Positions 1 to 8,435 of a stretch of DNA of 17,824 nt are shown here, one piece after another. This stretch comes from JAZQLP01 sp045629205 (GTDB taxonomy: Bacteria; Bacillota; Clostridia; Oscillospirales; UBA644), in assembly GCA_045629205.1 (NCBI GenBank), contig JAZQQT010000160.1:1-17824 (forward strand), read 5' to 3'. The notes below the pieces were generated by a model. That model was not told the DNA's origin, searched no databases, and was given only the letters and a program-made list of their open reading frames with translations. The position numbers were made by a program, and so were the translations under genes. Positions within the stretch are counted from its first letter, which is position 1. The number at the start of each line of letters is the position of its first letter.

Positions 1-37
1 TGTTGCACTTGATAGTATAATTCACCGCAATTAAAAA

Positions 38-65
38 CCGGCATCTCAAAATTTTGAGATGCCGG
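38..65 (-). terminator. Rho-independent terminator of the Rhs-immunity operon
   Basis: A perfect 14-bp palindromic stem (CCGGCATCTCAAAA and its complement) is followed, on the minus strand, by TTTTTAATT. It lies 40 bp past the stop of the immunity gene, so it probably ends the rhs-immunity transcript. No other terminator separates those two genes. Confidence 0.8.
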
Positions 66-105
66 AAAAGCATTGTTATGAACACTTGGCAAATATTTGC
101 GCAGT

Positions 106-555
106 TCACACTAAATCAAGCGGTCTTACATTTATTTTACACTTACTTATAATTTCGGTTGTTTCTTTTGTTAAATCATTAAAAATCATCATATTTTCAT
201 GAGTGATTGTAGAAAAAATAACCTTTTTATCTTTGTAAAAAGATAAATCTTCGGGATAATTTGGTAATCTCCAAGAGGAAAAATCCTTCATATTGCAAAT
301 AAACTTTTTAGTATATTTGTTTAATTCGTAAACATAAAACTTTTGACCTCTCTCATAATGCTGAGGCAATAGAAACTCATATGGATCGCATTTGCAATAA
401 CTATAATTCTCGAAGAATTTTTCATATGATTCGTTCAAATCTTTTTTATGAATTTTAAAACTACACACACTAAAATGCTGACAGTTATTAAGAAAATAGT
501 CAAGTAAGGTTTTGTATTGTAATGAATTTAACTCATCTATAATCAAATATCTCAT
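106..555 (-). CDS. Probable immunity protein of the main Rhs toxin tip
   Basis: This 149-residue soluble protein has no signal peptide or membrane segment. I do not recognise its family. The immunity role is inferred from position: it starts 33 bp after the rhs stop, on the same strand, and its own site AGAAAGGA precedes the ATG. That is the standard layout of Rhs toxin-immunity pairs, in which the small downstream protein binds and neutralises the C-terminal toxin in the cytoplasm. The sequence is rich in Lys, Asp/Glu and aromatic residues, with a short CKC motif near residues 54-56 and further single cysteines. It is probably co-transcribed with rhs and ends before the hairpin at 38-65. If the Rhs body is inverted away (see findings), this gene would stay with the orphaned tip and depend on the outward promoter. 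Confidence 0.7.
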   Translation of the reverse strand: MRYLIIDELNSLQYKTLLDYFLNNCQHFSVCSFKIHKKDLNESYEKFFENYSYCKCDPYEFLLPQHYERGQKFYVYELNKYTKKFICNMKDFSSWRLPNYPEDLSFYKDKKVIFSTITHENMMIFNDLTKETTEIISKCKINVRPLDLV

Positions 556-588
556 AAATGCGTATCCTTTCTTTTTGAGTTTTATTAC

Positions 589-3500
589 TTATCCAGCAAT
601 TATATAATAGATATGGGCACTGTTACTATGCTTATAAATGTGATAATGATTAAAATATCCCAAGCCACCATGCTTTTGGTGCCACATTGCTCTGTTTCCG
701 CCTGATAGATTAGCCACATATCTAGCATCGGAGGAGTAATAAGTTATAGAATTCAAACCTCGACGAGCTCTAGTAACTGCTTGATTCTGATTTAAGGTTC
801 TACCTATAATAGGCGTTCCTATGCGATCAAACCAAATCTCAAAAAATCTATATGAGTTTCTTCTGGCATTCTTAACTCTTGTTTGAACTTTCGAAACAGC
901 TTTTGTTAAAGCAATAAATGCAGTTATCGCTGACGTAGCTGCCTTTACCTGTTTTCTAGTCCAATTCCAAGCTGCACGCCCGCCATTTACTATACCTGTT
1001 CCAATCCATGTTAATCCATTGCCGACAGCCGTACAGAACGATGCCCATGAACTTCTGAATTGCGGTGTTGACATATATGCTACTAAACACATTAACATCG
1101 CACAAAGTCCAATAAATGCCCATATAGCAATATCATCCACAAGAGCAATATGTCCAGTCGGGTCAACGAATTTAATAGGATTGTTCAAACAGTAAGTGAA
1201 AATACCATGCCCGTTCGGTTTCAATACCGCTAATGCATATTCTGCATCATCCGCATTTATGAATCTACCTACTTCAGCATCATAATATCTGCTTTGTAGG
1301 TAGTAGAGATCAATATCTTCATCGTAATAGTAGCCACGATAACGGAAAGGATTTATTGTCGCAATTTGACAGTTTGTAGTATCTTGACTTACAGAACAAA
1401 CGCCCCAAGCATCATATGTGTATTGCGCGACAGTATCTGCATTTTCATCTATTATAGAAATGATATCGCCTTGCAGATTTTTCTGGAAATAAAACGGCGC
1501 ATCGTTAAAAATGATTCCGCAAACGCTGTCTTCATTATCATATAACGGGACAAGAGTATTATTACCCCATGTTTCACGCAGAATTTTTGTTCCATCTAAG
1601 ATATACGTGTGCGTTACACCGTTTACGGTTTTGCTCGTTCGTATGCCGTTTGCATTGTAAGTGTAGCTATTGCCGTCAAATGTTTTAAGCTGTCTGCCCT
1701 TTTCCCATGTGAGTGTATGACCCAAATAATTTATCGGATTACCCTGCGCATCGTATGTTATCGTCTGATTTCCGTAACCAGTCAGAAGGTCTTTCCAAAC
1801 GGCATTACCATATGTATAATGAATATTGTTTTTTTCTTGAATGTTGCCATAGTTGTCATATGTCATTCGGTTGACAATCTGACCATTGACTGTTTCAGTA
1901 AGAAGTTGGCCTAAAGCATCATAAGTATACTCAGTAACGCCGGTGAGAGAATCACTAACCTTTGTAATACGTTCTTCCTCGTCGTATTCATAAGATAAAG
2001 TGCGGTCACCCGACAGAACTATCTGACTGACAAGCTGTGTTGTCGGACTGGACTTCAGCTTTTCGTTAGCAGAGTGCTCATCAGTTACTTCTCCGGCATG
2101 GTATGTGAATTGTCTTGATACAAACCCTTTACCAATCTGCAACTCATCAAATACCTTACGTCCAAAGCTGTCGGTCTTAGAGTGACTGGTTACAGTTCGG
2201 CCGCCGGCACTGAATTTTAATACAGGAGAACCTTCTTCCGGGTTTTCATACCATATTGTCTGATCTGTGCCATCACTATTGATAAGATGTTTTTTAGTAA
2301 GTTTTCCATTTGAATCATAGCTGTAAACAATGGAATGGTCTAATGTCTTACCGGAAATGTTTTCACCGTTTATGACTGATATATTACTTTCGGTGCTACG
2401 AACGATTCTTGCATTTTCATATGTATAAGTATACTCTTTACATTGTAAAATGTCAATAGATCTTACGATGTTGCCTTGACCGTCATATACATATTTATAA
2501 TGAGCAATTGGCGTTGTTGAGCTTGAACTTTCAAACCATTTTTCCGAAATCATCTGACCTATTGAATTGTATGTCGCTTTCATCGTATGACCATTTGCAT
2601 ATACGATTTCTTTAAGACGACCGTTTCCGTTTTTATATCTATATGTAACAAGATTGGAAGAACTACCATAAACTCCTATTGATTCAAGATTATGAAATTC
2701 GTTGTAAATCAAGGAATATTTCATACCGTCACCGCGTGCGATTTCGGTCAAATTATCAAATGCATCATATTGGTATGAAACATTGGCAATCGCTGTTCCG
2801 TCAGGTTTTTTTGCAATTACTTTTGTGGTTCTTCCTGATGAATCATATTCGTATGATGTTTTATTCCCGGTTCTGTCGGTTACTGTTTTGTTTCTTGATG
2901 TTACAGCGTCAACATCATAAGTAGTGCTGTTTCCTTTTGAATCTGTTTCGTTTGTTAAATCATTTCCGGAGTTGGAAAATCCAAAAGAACGATAAATCGT
3001 TCCGAATTCTCCGTCAGTAAATGTGGTTTCGGTTACAGTATTACCATATTCGTCGATGAATTCGGAAAATTCAGGCTTTGTCTCGGTGGTTTCTTTCGTT
3101 TCTTCTTCCTCAACTGATTCATCGAAACTTTCTATTGTAAAATCCGATGCTGAAAGATTGGTTTCAATACTGTCTCTTACAAGTTGAATATTATCAAAGT
3201 ATGCGGTCCCGACATTATATCCGTAATCACAAAATACATCAATTTTTTCAACTGTTCGATATTTTTCTTTTGAAAACTGAACAGATGCAAACTGCCATTC
3301 TTCAGTGCAAGATGAAAAATCTGCTGTATATTCTTCTGTGGAAGTGTCATTATATGTCGTGTCATTGTAGTGAATAACTGCTCTGAGTCTGAACTGTGCA
3401 TTCTGACATTCAGCACGTTCACGGTTGACGATACCATATCCTTTAGCCCAACCGGACAAGGTGAATGTTTCACGTGTTCCTCTTAAAGATTTTACTGTTA

Positions 3501-6500
3501 CTTCCTGACGAGCCGAACGCTCCGTTTTAATCTCGCCGGACATTGCAAGAGATTTACTCATATTAAATCTTGTTCCGGTTGAAATACTTGCACCATAGTC
3601 ATTATGCCACCCTGTTAAATCGTTTTCAAAATTACCGTTTTCCAAGATATTATATGTATTCGCAAAAGTATTATTTTCCAACTGTGCGCCGTCAATATCA
3701 ACAGAACCTTTACCATTTAAAACAATTTGAACGTCAACTGCTTGAGCGGAAGAAATATTAAAAGGTGCGATAAGTCTGATATATTCGCTGTCAGGTTTTT
3801 TGATTCGTTCACTTTCAGCAAGAACTATTCCGCCGATTGTTTTGACTCTGATAAAGACACCGTCATTAGTATTATTGTTAAATTCACCGTCTATCTTTGC
3901 GAAAACTGAAAAAGTATAATTACCGGCAGGCAATGTTCCGCTAACTTGGTGAATACCGTTTTCTCCGGCATTATCCTCATAACAACGGAGCCAACATGTG
4001 TTTTTGCCGAATTTTGCGTATGATTCGCTTGAATAATTTGTTATGGTTAATCCGCTATTCCCCGCTAAACTTGCCCAATTATCCAATGTCTCGAAATTAT
4101 GTCCTAAAAGAAGGTTATTAATATTGCTGACAACGGACGAACCGCCATCACCACCATGAGGATTAATTCCGCTTCCTTCGCCGTTTCCGCCGACATTTCC
4201 TGTATCTGTTGAATAAACATATTCACTTATTACGTTACCGGCATCATCAAAGGTATAGGTTGTTGTAACAACATTGTCAGATGATTCACCCGTGTCTGCC
4301 GGTTGTGTGGTAGTTACGGTAGTCTTTCCGGCTGCAACGGAATATGAATAAACGGAATTTGTTCCCTGAACCTGGTTTCCGTTTTTAAATCCATATTCTG
4401 CAACTTCGGTCAGACGATTTCCGCTAAATGAATATATTACCTTATAGAGATTGGTATTAGAGGAATCCTTCAGTATAACCGAAGACGGTTTATCTGAATT
4501 ATCATATGTGATTACGGCTTTTTTATTATTCGGATAAATAATTTCCGTCAATCTGTTAAGACTGTCATAAACATATGATATGTAAGAATTATCCGGAGCA
4601 TAAATGGATATCAGGAAATTTGCATTGTAATTAAATGTAAAACTACGTCCTACCCCGTCTGTGACAGATGCAATGCGGTTTCCTGAATATGTAATTTCCA
4701 TTTTGTTATATTTATCTTCAATTGAAATGAGTTTGCCGGTTTGATCAAATGAGAATATCTCATCGCCTGAAGTTAATGTTCGTTTCATTGGATCATATAG
4801 CATATCCCCATCCGAAACTGATTCAAAAAGATAATAGCATTGAGAATTTTCATCACAGCAACAGTGTTTTGTGCTTTGCTTAAAATATAATTCAACTCCA
4901 TTTTCATCTGTATATACATAACCGTTATATGATACACCCTCGTGTGAAAATGTTATAGGCATAACGCTCTGCATAATATTTAGTTTAAAGCCTTTACCGA
5001 TTGCCATTGCTGAAAAGTCAGCAACATTGAGCTTTATTGTATTATTGTTTGTGTAAGAATACGAAGCAAGAGCGCTGTTATACAGATGTCGTATATTAAC
5101 AGGCATACGGTTTCCTGCCCATATAAAATCATCTGATTCAAACATAAGATTGCCACAGGCAAGATCAACACTTCCCTGACCAAACCGACCGATTTCATGA
5201 GTATGCGTTCTGTATGAACTATTAATCCCATATGAGGATTCATAGGTAATTGCAAGTCTCGGTGAAAATGTGCTGTTTGTGGTTCCGTAAAGAACTACAT
5301 AGTTATTTGAATTTATACTCTCGTCAAGTAACTTTAAAACCAATTTGCAATCAGAAGATTCTCCTTTACTGATTTCATCAATCATTGACGTGATATCAAA
5401 CGTATATGCAACCTCGTCGTTAACATAACTGGTGCCGGACTTAATACGTTCATAATCGATAAGGTTTGAATTGTAAGCGGGGGTGCATGAGCCGGTATTG
5501 ATTGCTTCTGTAACCTGATAGAGTCCAAATCGAGGGAATGTATTATTTGCACTTACGCCACCTGATTGGAATAACTTTAATTCCGCTTTTTTAATTCGTG
5601 GATTATTAGGTAGTGTGGGCATACTGAAATTCAAATACATTCTATATGGATAAATTCCAGCCCCATTGTAGTTGCTTTTACCTACAATATGCGGAGAAGC
5701 AGTATTTATCATTCCGTTCATCCATGTGTAGGTTGTCATGCCACTATTTCCGGAAACCACAACTTGTGGGTCAATTATGATAGGAAATGCTCTATTGTCA
5801 TCTTTCAGCCATTCTTCATCGGCCATTACCGAAAGTATGATTTCTCCGTTATCAGCATTTTCTATGGCGTATGAAACTTTAGCAGAAACTTCTCCATTTG
5901 CATCCTGCATAAAAGGGGCCGGAATATAGAATACTTCATTGCCTGTTTTAATGTTTTTAAAAGAAACACGATGTTCATTTTCATTATATTCAGCAATACA
6001 ATTATCACATGACAAACTAAAGGGATAACAATAATTATTTGTTTTTTCTTTAATTATAATGTTTTCTTTAACACCATTTTCGGTAACAGAATATTCAATA
6101 TCTGCTCCGGATATTGCATTTTCAAATGTTATGGAAGATAAGACTTCGTCATCATTGTTTATATCTCTGTGAAGGATTGGAATATTACGATTGGTGTTTT
6201 TGATAAAGAAACCGACTTTGCATTCATCTTTTTCCATATTGAAAAGTTCATTGCTTTTTTTATCACAATTAAATTTTGCTACAAATCCGTTTCTGTTACA
6301 AGAATAGAATTTTTCATTTTCATCAAGTTTAAATGATTTATCAATCTCTATAAAAGAATTGCTTTCGCTATCAAATTCGTGAATAGTATCAGCAAAAAAG
6401 ACTGCCTGTTCATCGCCATTCGGGAGTTTATATACTTTGCAGTTTTCAGATCTGAGCTCGGGGATTTCATATGCTCGTTTTGTTGTTTTATCATTTTTTT

Positions 6501-6624
6501 CAAGTTCGATATTATTGAAAATTTCATCATTATCTGAAACCGTTGTGGCTTCAACCTCTTTTTCAGAGAAACCAATTGTCTCATCTTTTTCAATTTCGTT
6601 TTGTATGTTTTTTAAATTTTCCAT
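589..6624 (-). CDS. Rhs/YD-repeat polymorphic toxin, 2011 aa
   Basis: This is a very large contact-toxin-type protein. The start is supported by GAAAGG 8 bases before the ATG. The N-terminus is acidic and soluble, with no visible signal peptide. Residues about 285-462 look like a DNRLRE domain, the stalk-like module common in Clostridia Rhs and wall proteins. YD repeats follow at about 640-790, then two beta-sandwich, carbohydrate-binding-like stretches at about 830-1150, then a second YD block at about 1210-1780. The Rhs-associated core DIDLYYLQSRYY starts at residue 1770 and the segment closes with DPTGH near 1820. The variable tip follows: a hydrophobic segment at about 1828-1848, then a basic region ending in HYHIYKHSNSAHIYYIIAG, whose histidines suggest a nuclease. 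By family precedent the YD shell encloses the toxin and the core marks the cleavage and exchange point. Export route is not shown by the sequence. The tip family is not recognised with certainty. Confidence 0.95.
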   Translation of the reverse strand: MENLKNIQNEIEKDETIGFSEKEVEATTVSDNDEIFNNIELEKNDKTTKRAYEIPELRSENCKVYKLPNGDEQAVFFADTIHEFDSESNSFIEIDKSFKLDENEKFYSCNRNGFVAKFNCDKKSNELFNMEKDECKVGFFIKNTNRNIPILHRDINNDDEVLSSITFENAISGADIEYSVTENGVKENIIIKEKTNNYCYPFSLSCDNCIAEYNENEHRVSFKNIKTGNEVFYIPAPFMQDANGEVSAKVSYAIENADNGEIILSVMADEEWLKDDNRAFPIIIDPQVVVSGNSGMTTYTWMNGMINTASPHIVGKSNYNGAGIYPYRMYLNFSMPTLPNNPRIKKAELKLFQSGGVSANNTFPRFGLYQVTEAINTGSCTPAYNSNLIDYERIKSGTSYVNDEVAYTFDITSMIDEISKGESSDCKLVLKLLDESINSNNYVVLYGTTNSTFSPRLAITYESSYGINSSYRTHTHEIGRFGQGSVDLACGNLMFESDDFIWAGNRMPVNIRHLYNSALASYSYTNNNTIKLNVADFSAMAIGKGFKLNIMQSVMPITFSHEGVSYNGYVYTDENGVELYFKQSTKHCCCDENSQCYYLFESVSDGDMLYDPMKRTLTSGDEIFSFDQTGKLISIEDKYNKMEITYSGNRIASVTDGVGRSFTFNYNANFLISIYAPDNSYISYVYDSLNRLTEIIYPNNKKAVITYDNSDKPSSVILKDSSNTNLYKVIYSFSGNRLTEVAEYGFKNGNQVQGTNSVYSYSVAAGKTTVTTTQPADTGESSDNVVTTTYTFDDAGNVISEYVYSTDTGNVGGNGEGSGINPHGGDGGSSVVSNINNLLLGHNFETLDNWASLAGNSGLTITNYSSESYAKFGKNTCWLRCYEDNAGENGIHQVSGTLPAGNYTFSVFAKIDGEFNNNTNDGVFIRVKTIGGIVLAESERIKKPDSEYIRLIAPFNISSAQAVDVQIVLNGKGSVDIDGAQLENNTFANTYNILENGNFENDLTGWHNDYGASISTGTRFNMSKSLAMSGEIKTERSARQEVTVKSLRGTRETFTLSGWAKGYGIVNRERAECQNAQFRLRAVIHYNDTTYNDTSTEEYTADFSSCTEEWQFASVQFSKEKYRTVEKIDVFCDYGYNVGTAYFDNIQLVRDSIETNLSASDFTIESFDESVEEEETKETTETKPEFSEFIDEYGNTVTETTFTDGEFGTIYRSFGFSNSGNDLTNETDSKGNSTTYDVDAVTSRNKTVTDRTGNKTSYEYDSSGRTTKVIAKKPDGTAIANVSYQYDAFDNLTEIARGDGMKYSLIYNEFHNLESIGVYGSSSNLVTYRYKNGNGRLKEIVYANGHTMKATYNSIGQMISEKWFESSSSTTPIAHYKYVYDGQGNIVRSIDILQCKEYTYTYENARIVRSTESNISVINGENISGKTLDHSIVYSYDSNGKLTKKHLINSDGTDQTIWYENPEEGSPVLKFSAGGRTVTSHSKTDSFGRKVFDELQIGKGFVSRQFTYHAGEVTDEHSANEKLKSSPTTQLVSQIVLSGDRTLSYEYDEEERITKVSDSLTGVTEYTYDALGQLLTETVNGQIVNRMTYDNYGNIQEKNNIHYTYGNAVWKDLLTGYGNQTITYDAQGNPINYLGHTLTWEKGRQLKTFDGNSYTYNANGIRTSKTVNGVTHTYILDGTKILRETWGNNTLVPLYDNEDSVCGIIFNDAPFYFQKNLQGDIISIIDENADTVAQYTYDAWGVCSVSQDTTNCQIATINPFRYRGYYYDEDIDLYYLQSRYYDAEVGRFINADDAEYALAVLKPNGHGIFTYCLNNPIKFVDPTGHIALVDDIAIWAFIGLCAMLMCLVAYMSTPQFRSSWASFCTAVGNGLTWIGTGIVNGGRAAWNWTRKQVKAATSAITAFIALTKAVSKVQTRVKNARRNSYRFFEIWFDRIGTPIIGRTLNQNQAVTRARRGLNSITYYSSDARYVANLSGGNRAMWHQKHGGLGYFNHYHIYKHSNSAHIYYIIAG
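1287..1317 (-). repeat. 31-bp exchange repeat, copy 1 (inside main rhs)
   Basis: On the minus strand this begins GATATTGATC and ends AAGCAGAT, encoding DIDLYYLQSR in the Rhs core. It matches the copies at 6818 and 8405 at 30 of 31 bases (a synonymous CAA/CAG change). It is in inverted orientation to both, and in the same reading frame relative to the tip that follows. Against the 8405 copy the match runs on for five more bases. Confidence 0.9.
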
Positions 6625-6735
6625 TTTTATGACCTTTCATTTTTTGAATTAATTTTTGAAGCTTGATCGTGGCTTCATCTACAGCTGCAATTTTATTTTA
6701 GATGCTTTTCCGGTCAGTTTTTTTCCTAATAAAAA

Positions 6736-6771
6736 AATCGCAAAAAAAGATTTTCTTCTTTTATTGCGATT
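6736..6771. other. 15-bp inverted repeat overlapping the outward promoter
   Basis: Arms 6736-6750 and 6757-6771 (AATCGCAAAAAAAGA and its complement, one mismatch) enclose a 6-base loop. On the minus strand the hairpin is followed by seven T, so it can act as a leftward terminator. Its right arm also overlaps the -35 box at 6770-6775, so it could instead be a protein-binding site. It lies between rhs and the silent tips. Confidence 0.5.
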
Positions 6772-6798
6772 GACAAAAAATAATAAATATGTTATTTT
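6770..6798 (+). promoter_or_regulatory. Outward promoter facing the silent tips
   Basis: The -35 TTGACA (6770-6775), a 17-bp spacer and the -10 TATTTT (6793-6798) place a start near 6805, just before the 31-bp repeat at 6818. No in-frame start codon with a ribosome binding site lies between them. The likely useful product is therefore an mRNA whose immunity genes are translated from their own sites while the tip is not. No convincing terminator is seen from here to 10615. Confidence 0.6.
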
Positions 6799-6817
6799 AA
6801 AAGTAACAGAAGTATAT

Positions 6818-6848
6818 GATATTGATCTCTACTACCTACAGAGCAGAT
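6818..6848 (+). repeat. 31-bp exchange repeat, copy 2 (tip A)
   Basis: This is identical over 31 bases to copy 3 at 8405 and differs at one base from copy 1. The upstream sequence has no similarity to the Rhs core, so the edge at GATATTGATC is sharp. Downstream the codons diverge quickly although the encoded Rhs core stays similar. Confidence 0.9.
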
Positions 6849-7555
6849 TTTATAACCCTGTCATTAGTAGATTTGTGAATCCTGATGATAGTAATCATCT
6901 TTCAATCGGTGGATTCATTTGTAGTAACAATGTTTTTTGCTATTGTAATAATATTTCAACAAAATATAAAGACTCTGAAGGTGAGTTCGTCATTTCTACG
7001 ACAGTAATTTGTATGATTGCTGGCGCTTTAGTATTGGGAACAGCAGGTGGATTTATAGGATATGACATTGCAAAAAGAAAAAAAGTAGAAAAAAAAGATA
7101 CTTGGAAGTATATTGTAGGTGGGATTGGAATTGGTGCTGCTTTAGGTGCACTCGCTGGCTATTTCATTGCACCTATAGTAACATCTGCTACAGGTGTGTC
7201 AGGAATTTCAATAACAAAATTGGGTGTAACAACATTACCAATAAAAACAGGTGGACAAGGCCATCATGTTTTATCGAGAAGAATCATTGATGCCATAAAA
7301 AACAACAAAAATCTTGTCAGTTCAGCAAACAGAAATAAATCAGTAATAAAAGCATGGACCAAGGAGGCTCATAAGGGGTACCAAGACTGGCACAGAAAAA
7401 TAGATAGCAGTGTTGAAATATGGGCTGAAAATAATCCTAATGCAACCGTGGAAGAATTTGGCCGCTTTTTATATGATTTATATTTTACAAAAGAAATGAT
7501 TCGGAGCTTTGGCGAAGATGTATTAAAATATATTAAAGACGTTTATCTAAAATAA
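6818..7555 (+). CDS. Orphan Rhs tip A: HNH-like nuclease toxin, no start codon
   Basis: The reading frame begins meaningfully at the Rhs core DIDLYYLQSRFYN and runs about 245 residues. The frame stays open back to a TTG at 6656, but that stretch has no ribosome binding site and no Rhs similarity, so I do not treat it as coding. Two glycine- and alanine-rich hydrophobic segments follow the core (about 7006-7065 and 7110-7180), as in other Rhs pre-toxin regions. The C-terminal toxin has GQGHHVLSRRI, then KEAHKGYQDWHRKID and a final acidic, aromatic part. Paired HH, H and WH motifs are typical of the HNH/Tox-HHH or WHH group of treble-clef nucleases, and DNA cleavage is inferred from that. It should be silent unless joined to the Rhs body. 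The likely immunity gene starts 22 bp downstream. Confidence 0.7.
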   Translation, partial: DIDLYYLQSRFYNPVISRFVNPDDSNHLSIGGFICSNNVFCYCNNISTKYKDSEGEFVISTTVICMIAGALVLGTAGGFIGYDIAKRKKVEKKDTWKYIVGGIGIGAALGALAGYFIAPIVTSATGVSGISITKLGVTTLPIKTGGQGHHVLSRRIIDAIKNNKNLVSSANRNKSVIKAWTKEAHKGYQDWHRKIDSSVEIWAENNPNATVEEFGRFLYDLYFTKEMIRSFGEDVLKYIKDVYLK

Positions 7556-7577
7556 TTTATATTCAAGATGGTGAAAA

Positions 7578-8210
7578 ATGTTTTATTTATTAGATGATGA
7601 AAATGATTTACTTGCACAGAAATATGATTCACATGAACAAGTGGCAAATATGGATTTATGGACTGATATAAAGCCGTTAACCCCATATAAAGTTCCAGGT
7701 AAAAGATGCCCTCGTTGTAATTGGAGATTTGATCTTATGTATAGGTGGGGTCCTGAAAGAAAAGCAAGATTATATTCATCACGTTATCCTGATATGATTT
7801 TAGGACAAGGTAGTGGCTTGATTTTTTCCGAAAAAGTTAAGGAAATAATAATTGCTAATGATTTACATGGCATATTATCGTTTGAAAAGATTGAAATAAT
7901 AGGTAAGAATATACCTCCGTTCCATTATTATGATACTTTTGTTTCATTTGTTGAATCCAAAATTGATTGGAAACATTCAAAAATTAAAAAAAAAGATGTT
8001 CGTTTGTATAATGATTGTGAACTATGCGGACAGTTCATTAAGCATGCAAAAAAAATCTGCTTAAACGAAGATTCTTATAAATCGATTGATATTTTTAACC
8101 TATATTCGATGCCATATAGATTTATAGTAAGCCAAAAATTTTATGATGCATGTAAAACGGAGGGGTTAAAAAATATTAGATTTATCCCAATGGATCATTA
8201 TTCTTTTTAA
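7578..8210 (+). CDS. Probable immunity protein of tip A, with CxxC pairs
   Basis: This 210-residue soluble protein starts 22 bp after tip A, behind a weak AAGATGGTG site. It has a CPRC motif near residues 44-47 and a CELCG motif near 148-152, together a likely zinc site. The layout recalls the double-CXXCG and Imm43-like proteins that accompany polymorphic toxins, including a LYSSRYPDMILGQGSGLIFSE stretch at about 66-86. The family name is recalled, not searched. Position directly after an HNH-like tip supports an immunity role. Translation is independent of the toxin, so the outward promoter at 6770 could supply protection while the toxin remains unmade. Confidence 0.65.
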   Translation: MFYLLDDENDLLAQKYDSHEQVANMDLWTDIKPLTPYKVPGKRCPRCNWRFDLMYRWGPERKARLYSSRYPDMILGQGSGLIFSEKVKEIIIANDLHGILSFEKIEIIGKNIPPFHYYDTFVSFVESKIDWKHSKIKKKDVRLYNDCELCGQFIKHAKKICLNEDSYKSIDIFNLYSMPYRFIVSQKFYDACKTEGLKNIRFIPMDHYSF

Positions 8211-8271
8211 AGCAAAATTGTATACTTGAACGAAAAATCATTTTTTTAAAACTTATTGTCAAAGAGAAGAT

Positions 8272-8388
8272 ATGAATTTCTTGAATGTTTATCTTCATAT
8301 GTTCTGTACAAGACAAATGGAATCAGAAAGTAGTGTAACTACATATGCCAAATATTTTCTTCGTGATTATAGAAAACTAATATATTAA
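8272..8388 (+). CDS. Small 38-aa reading frame between cassettes
   Basis: An ATG preceded by AAAGAGAAG opens a 38-residue frame ending ...YRKLIY. I recognise no family. It may be the tail of a lost immunity gene or chance. It lies in the 194-bp gap between the tip A immunity gene and tip B, where I see no terminator. Confidence 0.2.
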   Translation: MNFLNVYLHMFCTRQMESESSVTTYAKYFLRDYRKLIY

Positions 8389-8404
8389 ATATATCATAAG
8401 TTGC

Positions 8405-8435
8405 GATATTGATCTCTACTACCTACAGAGCAGAT
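8405..8435 (+). repeat. 31-bp exchange repeat, copy 3 (tip B)
   Basis: This is identical to copy 2, in direct orientation 1587 bp away, and matches copy 1 at 35 of 36 bases when extended to 8440. As in copy 2, similarity to the Rhs core begins exactly at GATATTGATC; the frame is closed by a TAA at 8378-8380. Confidence 0.9.

Noticed and set aside
1609..6593. Several short frames on both strands inside the rhs gene
   Set aside because: They are shadows of a long, clearly coding gene and have no start signals or domain features of their own.
6656..6817. Extension of tip A back to a TTG at 6656
   Set aside because: There is no ribosome binding site, no similarity to Rhs, and it overlaps the promoter and hairpin; the homologous part starts sharply at 6818.
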